Notes: generated from the letters alone by a model not told the origin. DNA of 64,000 nucleotides from an uncultured bacterium (GCA_905215335.1 CAJMPQ010000001.1:1-64000); one strand, 5' to 3'. Shown: positions 35,041 through 45,081, counted from the first letter of the stretch. A program made the numbers and translations.

Positions 35041-35607
35041 ATGGACAAATCGTTTTACAGCATTTACAAAACATTTTTTAAAGTTGGAACACTATTACTT
35101 GGCGGAGGTTATGTAATTCTGCCTCTCTTAACAAGTGAATTAGTAGAAAAGAAAAAATGGATTACCTCAGAAGAATTATGTGAATACTACGCACTTGGTG
35201 CAAGTCTACCAGGAATTATTGCAGCTAACACTGCAATATTTACAGGAAGAAAACTTTCTGGCAGAAAAGGGGCGATTGCCGCAACTCTGGGAATTGTAAC
35301 ACCAGCATTTTTAGCAATTGTACTTTTAGCATCAATCTTAAGTGAAATAGTTACCAAACCTTCAGTACAACATATTTTTTGGGGGGTTGGAATTGGCGTA
35401 ATAACTCTTTTATATCTTGCTGTAAAGGAAATGTGGAAAAATTGTGTTACTGATAAATTTACAGCAATCGTTTATACTATTTGCCTATTGCTAGCTCTAT
35501 CAGGTAAAGTTCCATTAGCTTTAATAATAATTGCTGCAATTATTACTGGAATAATTTATACAAAACTTCAGCTAAAAAAATCAAATACCGAAGGAGATAC
35601 AAAATAA
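35041..35607 (+). CDS. ChrA-type chromate/anion transporter, first half
   Basis: 188 residues, about six TM segments, with the CHR-family pattern KVGTLLLGGGYVILPLL near the N-terminus and LGASLPGIIAANTAIFTG (about 55-72). It belongs to the short, one-domain CHR proteins that work as pairs. The second half follows directly at 35608. I prefer ATG 35041 to 35017, since the latter lies inside the promoter spacer. The substrate may be chromate or another anion. Confidence 0.88.
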   Translation: MDKSFYSIYKTFFKVGTLLLGGGYVILPLLTSELVEKKKWITSEELCEYYALGASLPGIIAANTAIFTGRKLSGRKGAIAATLGIVTPAFLAIVLLASILSEIVTKPSVQHIFWGVGIGVITLLYLAVKEMWKNCVTDKFTAIVYTICLLLALSGKVPLALIIIAAIITGIIYTKLQLKKSNTEGDTK

Positions 35608-36147
35608 ATGAAAATCTTTTTACAATTATTTATGCAATTTTTTCATATTGGTGTATTTTCATTTGGTGGAGGATATGCAACATTACCATTTTTATATGAT
35701 ATTGCAGAAAAATATCATTGGTACACAACAAAACAATTAACTGATATGTTAGCCATATCATCAATAACTCCAGGTCCAGTTGGTATAAATGTTGCTACTT
35801 TTGCAGGTTTTGCAACTTCTGGGATTTTAGGTGCAATGATTGCAACAACTGCAATTATCTTACCTTCTTATATTATTGTAACTATCGTTTTTAAAGCTCT
35901 AGATAAATTCAAAACAAACCCTTACATTAAAGGTTCAATAAAAGCACTAAAACCTGCTGGATGCGCATTATTATCAGCAGTTGGTATAAAATTATTATTT
36001 ACATCTAACTTACATTTATTAGGGTCACTAGTTCTTATTGCTTTTATTGGTACAAGTTTTTGGAAAAAACAAGATCCTCTATTTTATCTTGGAGTATCTG
36101 CAGTAATTGGACTTATTCTGGGTCATTACAATTGGATTGGTGTATAA
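35608..36147 (+). CDS. ChrA-type chromate/anion transporter, second half
   Basis: 179 residues. FHIGVFSFGGGYATLPFL near the start and ISSITPGPVGINVATFAG (about 50-67) are the paired CHR motifs. Its ATG directly follows the stop of the first half and uses a ribosome site (AAGGAGA) inside that gene. The two proteins probably form a heterodimer. Confidence 0.9.
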   Translation: MKIFLQLFMQFFHIGVFSFGGGYATLPFLYDIAEKYHWYTTKQLTDMLAISSITPGPVGINVATFAGFATSGILGAMIATTAIILPSYIIVTIVFKALDKFKTNPYIKGSIKALKPAGCALLSAVGIKLLFTSNLHLLGSLVLIAFIGTSFWKKQDPLFYLGVSAVIGLILGHYNWIGV

Positions 36148-36148
36148 A

Positions 36149-36982
36149 TTAAATATATATAATTTTCTTTTCGGGATTCGTTTCAGAAACTAAATCCGTA
36201 TTTTTAGAAGTACAAAAGACTTCCCCATTGTTAAGTCCAATATATGTATCTTTTACCTTAAAATTTTCAGGTACATGCAGATGTTTTATTTCACAATCCG
36301 GAAGATAAGCTTTAAAAACTTGAGTTAAAAAATTCAAACTTCTATTTGTATCTTCTCTAGCTCCAGGAATAAATGTTACGTCTGGTTTTTTCAAACCTCT
36401 GGTCAAAAATTTTATAAGATTTATACTATCGCCTTCATCACTATATAAAAAATAATGCAATAATTTCTGTACATTTTTAGTTCTATCTACAATTGCAACC
36501 CCAGCACACTGATACAAACCATGAGTATAAAAAGTATCAGATAAATTACCTTCAATTGAAATAGTACCACCTGGTTTAGAAAAATTATCAATCATAACTC
36601 CAACATCAGGATTTGCTTCAACTTTCATAGGAGTTGAAATATTGGTTTGAAAATATAAATCTTCTGAAGTTTTTACTTCTTTTTTCGGGACTAAAAATTT
36701 AAAGTCTGGCTCTTTACCGATTGCATATTCAGTAGGTATAGGATTGGTATTTTTATCATTAAATTTTAATTTTCTTTGCCAATTTTTTTTAGTAAAATCT
36801 ATAGAAACCTTATCATAATCAGGATATAAAAACCCCCTTGTCTTATAAATTGAAACCACATCACTAGGCATTTCTACAAGTTGATTTGCCTCATCCAATA
36901 TGTCTTTGGTACGATTACCATTACTTTCAAGACAAGACATCATCATATTAAATTTATCTATAATTTTAGATGAGATTTTCAT
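36149..36982 (-). CDS. Unknown protein with a Cys/His segment resembling CheD/CNF1-type deamidases
   Basis: 277 residues from the ATG at 36982 (AAAAGGT ribosome site). The C-terminal half contains GGTISIEGNLSDT, then THGLYQCAGVAIVD, and about 14 residues on LLHYF. A Cys in the pattern G-L-x2-C-x2-V followed by a His after a short strand is what CheD- and CNF1-like glutamine deamidases show. No chemotaxis gene is nearby. The family call is a guess from motif spacing; a structural resemblance without activity is also possible. It lies 59 nt behind the dehydrogenase gene at 37042 and may share its transcript. Confidence 0.55.
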   Translation of the reverse strand: MKISSKIIDKFNMMMSCLESNGNRTKDILDEANQLVEMPSDVVSIYKTRGFLYPDYDKVSIDFTKKNWQRKLKFNDKNTNPIPTEYAIGKEPDFKFLVPKKEVKTSEDLYFQTNISTPMKVEANPDVGVMIDNFSKPGGTISIEGNLSDTFYTHGLYQCAGVAIVDRTKNVQKLLHYFLYSDEGDSINLIKFLTRGLKKPDVTFIPGAREDTNRSLNFLTQVFKAYLPDCEIKHLHVPENFKVKDTYIGLNNGEVFCTSKNTDLVSETNPEKKIIYI

Positions 36983-37041
36983 ACTATACCTTTTACTAAA
37001 TAAAGTAAAACAAATACAATACAAAAATTGCCAATATAAAA

Positions 37042-38073
37042 CTACGGCTTAATTAAAAATTTAATAGCCTTGCCAGCAATATGTTGTTGCATAGCATATT
37101 CAACTTTATCCAAAGGTAAAGTATCAGTTATAAGCTTTTCTACTTCCATTTCACCTGATGCAATATAGTCCAAAGCTTTTCTAAAATACTTAGGAGTATG
37201 ATGGAAAACACTCATCATCTTTATATCACCATAGTGCATTTTTGTAGTATCAAACGTAACTTTTGAACCTGATTTACAACCACCAAAGAAATGCACCGTT
37301 CCACCAGGTCTTACACAATCGAAAATTTGTTCCCAAATTTCAGGTAACCCAACACATTCAATAGCAACATCCAAACCCTTTCCTTCATCAGAAAATTCCT
37401 TAAATATTTTTTCCGGATTTGGATATTTTTTCAAATCTATAATTTCATCAGCATGTGCAAAATCCTCTGCAGCCTTTAATTTTATAGGATTTCTACCAGC
37501 AACAATAACTCTTGCCCCCATAAGTTTTGCAACTCTTGCAAACATCAAACCAATAGGACCAATACCAATGATACCTACACTATCCCCAGGTTTAATTCCG
37601 GTACGTTCAGCACCATGAACTACATTTGCCAACGGTTCACAAAATGCAGCACGTTCAAAACTTAAACTTGCCGGTAAAATTAACATATTTTTCTTCACAA
37701 TCCTAGCCGGAACATTTATATATTCGGCATAAGCACCATTTAGCAAATCTAAATTTTCACACAAATTATACTCTTGTTTCTTACAATAAAAACATTCTCC
37801 GCAAGGTGCAGAATTTGCCGCAACAACGCGATCTCCAACATTAAAACCTTCAACATTACGACCAACTTTCTCAATAATACCTGAAAACTCATGGCCAAAA
37901 CCCGAAGGAACCTCTTTAATCAAAACAGGATGACCTCTGCGAAAAGTTTTTACATCAGTTCCGCATGTTAAAGCTGCCATAACCTTTACAACAACTTCCC
38001 CCTCTTCAGGAGGCTTTACCATAACATTTTCGTATCTGATATCTTGTGGACCGTAATATTGTATTGCTTTCAT
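37042..38073 (-). CDS. Zinc-dependent medium-chain alcohol/polyol dehydrogenase
   Basis: 343 residues of the MDR type. Catalytic zinc ligands in ALTCGTDVK (about 34-42) and GHEF (about 61), structural-zinc cysteines in CGECFYCKKQEYNLC (about 91-105), and a Rossmann GIIGIGPIGLMFA (about 168). It is near sorbitol or threonine dehydrogenases in style, but the substrate cannot be fixed from sequence. It lies 18 nt behind a second dehydrogenase gene on the same strand, from which it differs strongly. Confidence 0.85.
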   Translation of the reverse strand: MKAIQYYGPQDIRYENVMVKPPEEGEVVVKVMAALTCGTDVKTFRRGHPVLIKEVPSGFGHEFSGIIEKVGRNVEGFNVGDRVVAANSAPCGECFYCKKQEYNLCENLDLLNGAYAEYINVPARIVKKNMLILPASLSFERAAFCEPLANVVHGAERTGIKPGDSVGIIGIGPIGLMFARVAKLMGARVIVAGRNPIKLKAAEDFAHADEIIDLKKYPNPEKIFKEFSDEGKGLDVAIECVGLPEIWEQIFDCVRPGGTVHFFGGCKSGSKVTFDTTKMHYGDIKMMSVFHHTPKYFRKALDYIASGEMEVEKLITDTLPLDKVEYAMQQHIAGKAIKFLIKP

Positions 38074-38091
38074 TATATTTCCTTTTTATAC

Positions 38092-39072
38092 TTACGAAAT
38101 TTTTATATATGCTTTTAAAATTTCATTTGCCAATGTATCATTAATTGCTTTTTGTAATTTTTCTAAAGGATATTCCGTTGACAAACCTGTAACCTTTACT
38201 TCTTTAGATTTTAAAAGTTCATAAGAATCTTTTAAATCTGCAGGAGATGGAGAATAACTTCCTAACACTGTCAATTCTCTATAATAAATTTCGTTATTTG
38301 CATAACCCATATTTTGAGGAGTGCTTGAAAAAACTAAAATTTTTCCACCATCTCTAACATATTTTAATGCTGTTTGTATAGCTTTATCTGAACCAGATGT
38401 CATAAAAACACCATCAACTGCTATACTTTCACACATCTCTGTAACTTTAAAAGCTTCAATACCTAAGTTTTTTAATAACTCAACTCTTGAAGATATTAAA
38501 TCACAACCAATTACATTCATTCCAAAAGCTTTTAAAGCTTGAGCCATCAAAATTCCAATTGAGCCTAAACCTATAACTAAAGCGGTAGAATTTTGTCTTA
38601 AATTAGCTCTTTTAACCGCTCTAATACAACAGGCTAAAGGTTCATAAAAAGCAGCTTCATCATTTGATAAATTAGAAGGTTTTAAATATGCAACATTTTT
38701 CAAATGCTCATCTGATACATAAACTAATTCACTAAAACCTCCAGGTCGAATATTAGTTTCTTTGAAATGTCTACACATAGAAACATTTCCATTCTTACAA
38801 TACTCACATTTTCCACAAGGAATATGATGCGAGGTCACAATAACATCACCCTTTTTAAAATCTGTATCAGAATCAATATCTAAAATAGAACAAACAATTT
38901 CATGACCCAAAACAGTACCATCTTTTGCCAAATGTTGATTCAATTTTACAATATCAGAACCACATAAACCGCATCCTAACACTCTAACAATAGCACCTTT
39001 TCTTCCATTTAATTGTTCATCTTCTCTTTCTTTAATAACAATTGTTCCATTTTCAATTTCAGCAGCTTTCAT
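38092..39072 (-). CDS. Second zinc-dependent medium-chain dehydrogenase
   Basis: 326 residues. CGLCGSDI and LGHEI carry the catalytic-zinc positions, CGKCEYCKNGNVSMC the structural-zinc site, and VIGLGSIGILMAQ the cofactor fold. It is shorter than its neighbour at 37042. A strong AGGAGG ribosome site marks the first gene of the run, read from right to left. The organophosphate antiporter gene upstream is cut off by a terminator, so a shared pathway (sugar or polyol phosphate) is only a guess. Confidence 0.85.
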   Translation of the reverse strand: MKAAEIENGTIVIKEREDEQLNGRKGAIVRVLGCGLCGSDIVKLNQHLAKDGTVLGHEIVCSILDIDSDTDFKKGDVIVTSHHIPCGKCEYCKNGNVSMCRHFKETNIRPGGFSELVYVSDEHLKNVAYLKPSNLSNDEAAFYEPLACCIRAVKRANLRQNSTALVIGLGSIGILMAQALKAFGMNVIGCDLISSRVELLKNLGIEAFKVTEMCESIAVDGVFMTSGSDKAIQTALKYVRDGGKILVFSSTPQNMGYANNEIYYRELTVLGSYSPSPADLKDSYELLKSKEVKVTGLSTEYPLEKLQKAINDTLANEILKAYIKIS

Positions 39073-39120
39073 AGGACCTCCTGCAAAAATTTTAACATAA
39101 AAAGGATATAATTATTCACA

Positions 39121-39153
39121 AAAAAAAGAGAGGTAATTAACCTCTCTTTTTCT
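39121..39153 (-). terminator. Terminator of the antiporter gene
   Basis: GAGAGGT (39128-39134), loop AATTA, ACCTCTC (39140-39146), flanked by A and T runs. Read leftward it ends in seven T. Confidence 0.88.
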
Positions 39154-39167
39154 TATACTTAAAAAAT

Positions 39168-40595
39168 TTAAGCTGCTTGCTCATCTTTTTTAACAGCATC
39201 TTTTTTATATTCTTCGACTGCTAAAATTGTACAGATAATCAAACAAATAATACCTGAAGCTAACCAGAAATAAATTGCACCATCCCAGTTTTCTTGACCG
39301 TGTTTACCTAATTTATCAACCAAGAAACCTGTACCTGTTGCTGATAAGAATGCACCTACATAACCGAATGTTCCTGTAAATCCGGTAGCTGCTGAAGCAA
39401 CTTTCTTAGAGCTAGATTCTACTGCACAAAGACCACCAATCATCATTTGAGGTCCGTATGTAAATGCCCCCAACAAACCAATAATTACATAATCTAATGG
39501 TCCAATTGTATTGAATTTCAATGCAATAATACAAATAATTACACCAACTAAATAAATTAGGTTAACAGGAGCTCTTTTTCCTTTAAATAATTTATCTGAA
39601 ATTAAACCTGCACAGATTGTTCCGCAAATACCAACAAGAGGTAATGATGCGATTTTATTTGTTGCAACAGCTAAACTATCACCTTTAGCTTTGCTCAAAT
39701 ACATAATCATCCAATCTTCTGCACCAAAACGAATAATATAAACAAAGATATAAGCAATAGCTAACATCCAAATTGTTTTATTACACAAAATATATTTTTT
39801 GAAGATTTGAACATAAGTCATATCATCTTCAGCTTTTTTCTCTTCAGCAGATTGTTGTTTTACAGGTTCATTTCTATAAACTTCAACATCAGGAAGACCT
39901 AAAGACTGAGGTCTATCTCTTAATCTGTCAAACAACCAAATTGCAGTAATTACAGCCAAAGCACCAGGTACTAAAAATGCTGCTCTCCATCCGAAATGAG
40001 CTGCAATATGACCTGCAATAATAAAGCTTAAGAATGTACCAGTTTGGTGAGAACAAGACCATAAAGACCATTTTGTTCCTCGTTCTGAATTTGAATACCA
40101 ATAAGTTAAACTTTTAGCAACTGCTGGGAATCCTGCAGATTGGAACCATCCACTAACACCCCATAAGAAAGCTAAAGTCCACAATAAAACCATTGCAGAC
40201 ATTTTGATACTTAAGCCTAATAAATGTACAGCATTTGGAGCTATAGCAAAACAAATATTAGCTAAAGCTGTCATTAATAATGCTGTAGGTAAAAATTTTC
40301 TTACATCAGATCCATCAGCTAAAACACCATTAACAAACTTACCAATACCGTAAGTTAAATATAATGAGCTGCCTAACAAACCTAACTCAGTTGCAGAATA
40401 CCCAAATTCTTTCATGATTCCAGGTAATGCTACTGCAATATTTTTCTTACATAAATAGAATATTGTATACCCGATAAAACAAGCATAAAATATTCTTACT
40501 CTCCAATGTTTATACATAGATTCTACTTTTGCAGAATCTTGTATTTCTTCTTGGATAGGTGGCTCTTTATAGAATGCCCCTAATTTTTTCAACAT
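39168..40595 (-). CDS. Organophosphate:phosphate antiporter (UhpC/GlpT/UhpT family)
   Basis: 475 residues, twelve likely TM helices, of the OPA branch of the MFS. YTIFYLCKKNIAVALPG (about 43-59) is typical of the first helix and its Lys/Arg substrate site, and GVSGWFQSAGFPAVAKSLTYWYSNSERGTKWSLW of the middle loop of this branch (quoted in part: GWFQSAGFPAV). It should bring in sugar phosphate or glycerol 3-phosphate in exchange for phosphate; a UhpC-like sensor role is possible but no UhpAB is near. It starts 11 nt after the exonuclease gene with its own AGGAG. Confidence 0.85.
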   Translation of the reverse strand: MLKKLGAFYKEPPIQEEIQDSAKVESMYKHWRVRIFYACFIGYTIFYLCKKNIAVALPGIMKEFGYSATELGLLGSSLYLTYGIGKFVNGVLADGSDVRKFLPTALLMTALANICFAIAPNAVHLLGLSIKMSAMVLLWTLAFLWGVSGWFQSAGFPAVAKSLTYWYSNSERGTKWSLWSCSHQTGTFLSFIIAGHIAAHFGWRAAFLVPGALAVITAIWLFDRLRDRPQSLGLPDVEVYRNEPVKQQSAEEKKAEDDMTYVQIFKKYILCNKTIWMLAIAYIFVYIIRFGAEDWMIMYLSKAKGDSLAVATNKIASLPLVGICGTICAGLISDKLFKGKRAPVNLIYLVGVIICIIALKFNTIGPLDYVIIGLLGAFTYGPQMMIGGLCAVESSSKKVASAATGFTGTFGYVGAFLSATGTGFLVDKLGKHGQENWDGAIYFWLASGIICLIICTILAVEEYKKDAVKKDEQAA

Positions 40596-40606
40596 AAGCT
40601 ATTCTC

Positions 40607-41521
40607 CTATTTATTTTTAATAACTTGAATATTTCTTGTTTCACTTAATTCATGTCTGGCATTTTTAATAATTTCACGTTTTTCATCATCCAAACTATGA
40701 CCGTTAACTAATCTATCAACAAAACCCGCATTTAATTTCGTAGCTTTTTCCAAAGCTCCGATTTCTTCCAATATAGGTCTTATAGCATTAAAATCGTACC
40801 CGAAAGTCTGCTTTGAATTATATACAAGCATATCACCTTCTTGAGATGTAATAGGGCTTCCACCCATATCAAAATACAATTTAAAAACAGATTTCAAATC
40901 TTGTAATTCGGATTGTAATGTAGTTACAGTTTGCTGAATACGTAAAAATCTTTCAAATAAATACTCAACATTTTCTAATTGCTTATTTTCCCAATCATAT
41001 TTTTGCAAATACAATTTTTTCAATTTCGGATACGCCAAAGCTAATCCCATAGTATCACCCATCGCTCTATGGTGATCTTTTAACTCAACCTTAAACTTTT
41101 CAGTTAAAGCATTTAAACCATGTGCATCCAATTCCGGATAAACTTCCTTAAACATTTGTTGAGTATCAATACGTTCATTTTTTATTTCATTTCCAGTTAC
41201 TCTTTTTGAAGCTTCATTTATAAATGTATAATCAAATATAGCATTATGTGCAACAATTGGATAATCTCCAATAAATTCCAAAATTTTAGGCATAACCTCA
41301 GCTTCAGTTGGTGCATCTGCAACCATTTCTTGAGTTATACCGTGAATTGCAATACTTGATTTTCTAATATGTTGCTCCGGATTTATAAGAGTCTGAAATT
41401 CGTCTTTAATTTTCCCATTTTCCAGTCTTAGAGCAGCAAACTCAACCATTTTTTCTCTAGTGTAATCTAATCCTGTTGTTTCAGTGTCTAAAACTATCTC
41501 TATTACTTTTTTTCTCGCCAT
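40607..41521 (-). CDS. DnaQ-family 3'-5' exonuclease with C-terminal extension
   Basis: 304 residues. The DEDDh residues are in DTETTGLDY (about 12), HNAIFDYTFI (about 93) and HHRAMGDTM (about 149). This is the epsilon-type exonuclease fold. About 120 further residues follow, with a coiled-coil-like segment (about 185-215) not present in a plain DnaQ. It may be the proofreading subunit or a separate exonuclease. Just upstream of the antiporter gene on the same strand. Confidence 0.87.
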   Translation of the reverse strand: MARKKVIEIVLDTETTGLDYTREKMVEFAALRLENGKIKDEFQTLINPEQHIRKSSIAIHGITQEMVADAPTEAEVMPKILEFIGDYPIVAHNAIFDYTFINEASKRVTGNEIKNERIDTQQMFKEVYPELDAHGLNALTEKFKVELKDHHRAMGDTMGLALAYPKLKKLYLQKYDWENKQLENVEYLFERFLRIQQTVTTLQSELQDLKSVFKLYFDMGGSPITSQEGDMLVYNSKQTFGYDFNAIRPILEEIGALEKATKLNAGFVDRLVNGHSLDDEKREIIKNARHELSETRNIQVIKNK

Positions 41522-41615
41522 TTTTTTGTCCTAATTAGTACATTTAAGATGATAGCACAAAAATTTTTTCCATGATAGAATATGAAGTGTTAGTTAACGA
41601 ATGGGGTACTTAATT

Positions 41616-41939
41616 ATGGATAATTTAGTTGAAATAAAAGACGAAATATTTGAACAAGAAGTTATTAAATCAGACATTCCTGTAGTTGTTGATTTTTGGG
41701 CTACTTGGTGTGGACCTTGCAGAAAACTTACACCTGTTGTAAGCGAAATTGCTGAAACTTATTCTGGAAAAGTAAAATTCGTAAAAGTTAACGTTGAAGA
41801 AAACTTAAACGTAGCTAAAGAATATTCAATCAGCGGTTTACCAACACTTATGATATTCAAAGCTGGAGAAGCAGTTGAAAGAATGACCGGTTTAATGCCA
41901 AAATCTACAATTATTTCAAACATCGAAAAACACATTTAA
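41616..41939 (+). CDS. trxA: Thioredoxin
   Basis: 107 residues, standard length, active site WATWCGPCRKL (about 25-35) and cis-Pro loop GLPTLMIF. General dithiol reductant of the cytoplasm. I start at 41616, because a GGGGT lies about 9 nt upstream and the longer form from 41601 adds only five residues. It is a single-gene unit with its own terminator. Confidence 0.96.
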   Translation: MDNLVEIKDEIFEQEVIKSDIPVVVDFWATWCGPCRKLTPVVSEIAETYSGKVKFVKVNVEENLNVAKEYSISGLPTLMIFKAGEAVERMTGLMPKSTIISNIEKHI

Positions 41940-41958
41940 AAATAAAATATAATATAAG

Positions 41959-42018
41959 ATAAGAGTATTTCACAATATTGTCTACTGTAACATTTTGTTA
42001 AATACTCTTATTTTTTTT
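41959..42018 (+). terminator. trxA terminator with a long loop
   Basis: ATAAGAGTATTT (41959-41970) pairs with AAATACTCTTAT (42000-42011), followed by eight T. The 29-nt loop contains a small palindrome ACAATATTGT. Confidence 0.8.
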
Positions 42019-42091
42019 GCCATCATTCTAAAGATTTCAAATAAAGTGCCGTTAGCTAAAATGTATAGCTATAGCAAAAAGGAATCTAACA

Positions 42092-45076
42092 TTGAGAATT
42101 AGTAAAATTCATAAAAGAAATGATAACTTCAACGTATCTGGGAATGTAGACACATCCGGAATTACCCTAGATCCGAACTTAACCCCCTTATATAGTAATA
42201 GAGTAATAGAATATGCTAAAATTTTAAAAGCAAAAAACGGCGCTGGCAAATATTCTGACGAATACTATTTGGATTATGCAAAAAGCATAGATAATCGTGA
42301 AATGCAAGGTGCTTATAATGAAGTTTTTCATAAAAAAGCAGCAAAATGTGATATCCAAGATGCAAATTGGAGAGGTTATTCTTATGAAGAAATAATTCAA
42401 ATGAAAAACTCTGGAGTTAAAATTCCGGAAGAAGTTTTACTTTGGGCTGAAGCGCAACAAGAATCTGATGTAATAGCATATGAAGTTATATCAGACGAAG
42501 CTTCTATTGATGATAATACCTCAACAGAAGAAGTTGCTGGCGACACAAATATAAACAGTTTACAAACAAAAGCAAAATTCTACATCAATAAAGCTGAAGA
42601 TACACAAGAAAATAACAAACAAAAAATCGAAGAATTTGATACACTTTCAAATAAAGTAACACAAATTAAAAATGAAAAAGAAAGTTCATACAAAAATGCA
42701 ATAAATGAAATTTCTAAACTAACTAATGAATTAGAAGAATTAGATGAAAAAAATAAAAATGGAACTCTTACACAATCAGAAGCTAAAAGATACAAAGAAT
42801 TAGGAAAACTTGTAAACACTAAAAATAATACAGCAGTTAATAATATGCTTAAAAATTCCTACGAAATTGATGAATTTTTATCAAGCATTGATTCTTTAAA
42901 TAAAGAAGCAAATAATAATTTAACTTTAGCTAATGATATTCAAAAAACAAATGATGACCTATCAAATTTTGATAGAAAATCCAATGATAAATCTGCTACA
43001 CATAATACAAAAGGTATTGTTTATTCAAACATGGGTCCTTTAGGTGACCTATTATATGGAATAAATACAACTTCTATTGAGAAAGTTGCACTGGATGTCA
43101 GAACTGAATTAGAAACAAATTCAAATGATACTTTAAATACTATCAACAGTTTAGAAAATACTGAATTAGCTGATTTTGCTAAGACTTATACAAAAACAGT
43201 AAATAGTTTACTTCCACAAACAAATACTAATACCCAAAATGTGGAAGCAAATGAACAAGCAACAAAAGAACAATCTAACGAACAAACAACAGAAAAAACA
43301 CAAAACAAAACTACAAACTCATCTACACAAACAACTCAAACACCAAATCAAGTTCCGGAAAATACACAAACAGCAACAGCACAAACTCCGGCAGATAACA
43401 CAACTAATACAACAACTCAAACAAATTCTTCTACACAAGAAACTGATACAACAGAACAAAATACTACTGATAATACAGAAAATGAAACAAAACAAAACAA
43501 CAATCAATTCACTGTAGCAGTAGGAGCTTCTTCTGCAGCAGCACTTGCAGCAACAGTTGTATCTTCTGTTTCCACAGCAGACTTAAATACAAAAGAAACA
43601 GGCTTAAATGCATCTTCAAAAGCTGCACAAATCAACTTTACAAAAGCGCAAACAGATGCAAAAAACTTACAAAAGGAACAAAAAGCAATAGAAGCAGAAC
43701 ACGAAGCAAATATGCAAGAAATAGAAGCCTCAATGGCAAATACACAAAACAATACAGCAACTCAAGACAATATAATAGCTTCTACACCTGCAACTACGCA
43801 AACAAATATTCCTACAGACACAAATAATAATGTAGCTTCTCAAACAACAACTACTACAACAACTCCAGAAGAAATTCAAACAAACGCTACAGACAACGAA
43901 GCCACAAATGCAGCTTTAGCAAAAGAACAAGAATTGTCTGATCAAATTACAAAAGCATTTACAACAAGTAATTTATCTGCAGCAAAAAGTGAAAAAGCAA
44001 AAGCAGATCTACAAACTCAAAATAATCAATTCAATGCTAGAAATCAAAATAATAAAGAAGTTGCAACAAACACAATAGTAACCGGAACCGCAACAACAGC
44101 ATTTGGCGCATACAATATGTCAATAGCAATCCCAATGCTTCAAAGTGGTATCTCTTTAATGCTAAACCCATTCACATACGCAGTTGGACAAACATTAACA
44201 ACAATAGCTACACAAGAAATTATTCAAGCTACCACACAAATCGCAACAGGTACAGCAGCAAATATTGCTGGCGGTGTAGGCATTGCGGCAAGCAACAATG
44301 CTGATAATACAATAAATGCAACAAACCAAACATTACTTGCAGCTCAAAAATCAAATCAAGATAATTTAAAAATTATACAAGAAGCATCTCAATCAGGTCT
44401 TGTCGTAAATTCTACTGAAGAAAATAACCAAAATAATAATACAAATACTCAAAATCAAAATCCTGAAACAGAAGTATTACAAACACCACAAAACGTTCCA
44501 ACAACTCCACAAAATACCCAACAAATTCCACAACCGGAACAAAATGAAATACAAACAAGAGTAACTAAAAATTCACAAGAAACAGAACAAGTTAACAAAA
44601 AAACTACAGATGCAAATCAAACAATTTCAACTCAAACAAATAAAGTTGATGCAATATTAGAAGAAAATACAAAAACATCACAACAACTAGAAGAAAAAAT
44701 TGCAAATTTAAATTCAGGAACTCCAAATGTTAATGAAAAAGAAGATACAACAGGAGATATTCGAAACCTACAAAGAAAATTAGAAAACACATCTAACGAC
44801 TCAGATAAATTTATTGATGAAAAAGAAGAAACAACTTCTGAAATTCCTGTTCAAGAAGAAGAACAAATAACACCAATAGATAACAATACTGATGATACAA
44901 ACTTACTTGCAGCATCAGCAACAACTAGTGCAAATATAAATAATACTACCACCACAGATGACAAAGCAACTCGAAAACTTGAAAGATTTAATAATGATAG
45001 TATTATTGAATCTAAAAAGAAAAAGAAAAAAGTTATGGCTGTTTCTGCAGCATCTGGCGGAAGTGTTAAAGGTTAA
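42092..45076 (+). CDS. Giant Thr/Gln/Asn-rich protein with coiled coil
   Basis: 994 residues, no recognised family. The start is TTG at 42092 with AAGGA 9 nt upstream. Order: N-terminal region (about 1-150) with YAKILKAKNGAGKYSDEYY and similar mixed sequence; a coiled coil (about 170-300); Thr/Gln/Asn-rich low complexity (about 375-470); a hydrophobic Ala/Ser segment (VAVGASSAAALAATVVSSVS, about 471-490); a second coiled coil; a larger hydrophobic region with several Gly/Ala stretches (about 660-735); more low-complexity sequence; and a basic end (KKKKKK). No signal peptide. MRISKIHKRNDNFNVSG at the start recalls the F-x-G proteins loosely. Could be a secreted or pore-associated effector-like protein; unproven. 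Confidence 0.75.
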   Translation: MRISKIHKRNDNFNVSGNVDTSGITLDPNLTPLYSNRVIEYAKILKAKNGAGKYSDEYYLDYAKSIDNREMQGAYNEVFHKKAAKCDIQDANWRGYSYEEIIQMKNSGVKIPEEVLLWAEAQQESDVIAYEVISDEASIDDNTSTEEVAGDTNINSLQTKAKFYINKAEDTQENNKQKIEEFDTLSNKVTQIKNEKESSYKNAINEISKLTNELEELDEKNKNGTLTQSEAKRYKELGKLVNTKNNTAVNNMLKNSYEIDEFLSSIDSLNKEANNNLTLANDIQKTNDDLSNFDRKSNDKSATHNTKGIVYSNMGPLGDLLYGINTTSIEKVALDVRTELETNSNDTLNTINSLENTELADFAKTYTKTVNSLLPQTNTNTQNVEANEQATKEQSNEQTTEKTQNKTTNSSTQTTQTPNQVPENTQTATAQTPADNTTNTTTQTNSSTQETDTTEQNTTDNTENETKQNNNQFTVAVGASSAAALAATVVSSVSTADLNTKETGLNASSKAAQINFTKAQTDAKNLQKEQKAIEAEHEANMQEIEASMANTQNNTATQDNIIASTPATTQTNIPTDTNNNVASQTTTTTTTPEEIQTNATDNEATNAALAKEQELSDQITKAFTTSNLSAAKSEKAKADLQTQNNQFNARNQNNKEVATNTIVTGTATTAFGAYNMSIAIPMLQSGISLMLNPFTYAVGQTLTTIATQEIIQATTQIATGTAANIAGGVGIAASNNADNTINATNQTLLAAQKSNQDNLKIIQEASQSGLVVNSTEENNQNNNTNTQNQNPETEVLQTPQNVPTTPQNTQQIPQPEQNEIQTRVTKNSQETEQVNKKTTDANQTISTQTNKVDAILEENTKTSQQLEEKIANLNSGTPNVNEKEDTTGDIRNLQRKLENTSNDSDKFIDEKEETTSEIPVQEEEQITPIDNNTDDTNLLAASATTSANINNTTTTDDKATRKLERFNNDSIIESKKKKKKVMAVSAASGGSVKG

Positions 45077-45081
45077 AAAAC

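Noticed and set aside
43239..43517. Gln/Lys-rich overlapping ORFs inside the 42092 gene
   Set aside because: Low-complexity shadows of the Thr/Gln/Asn tract in other frames.
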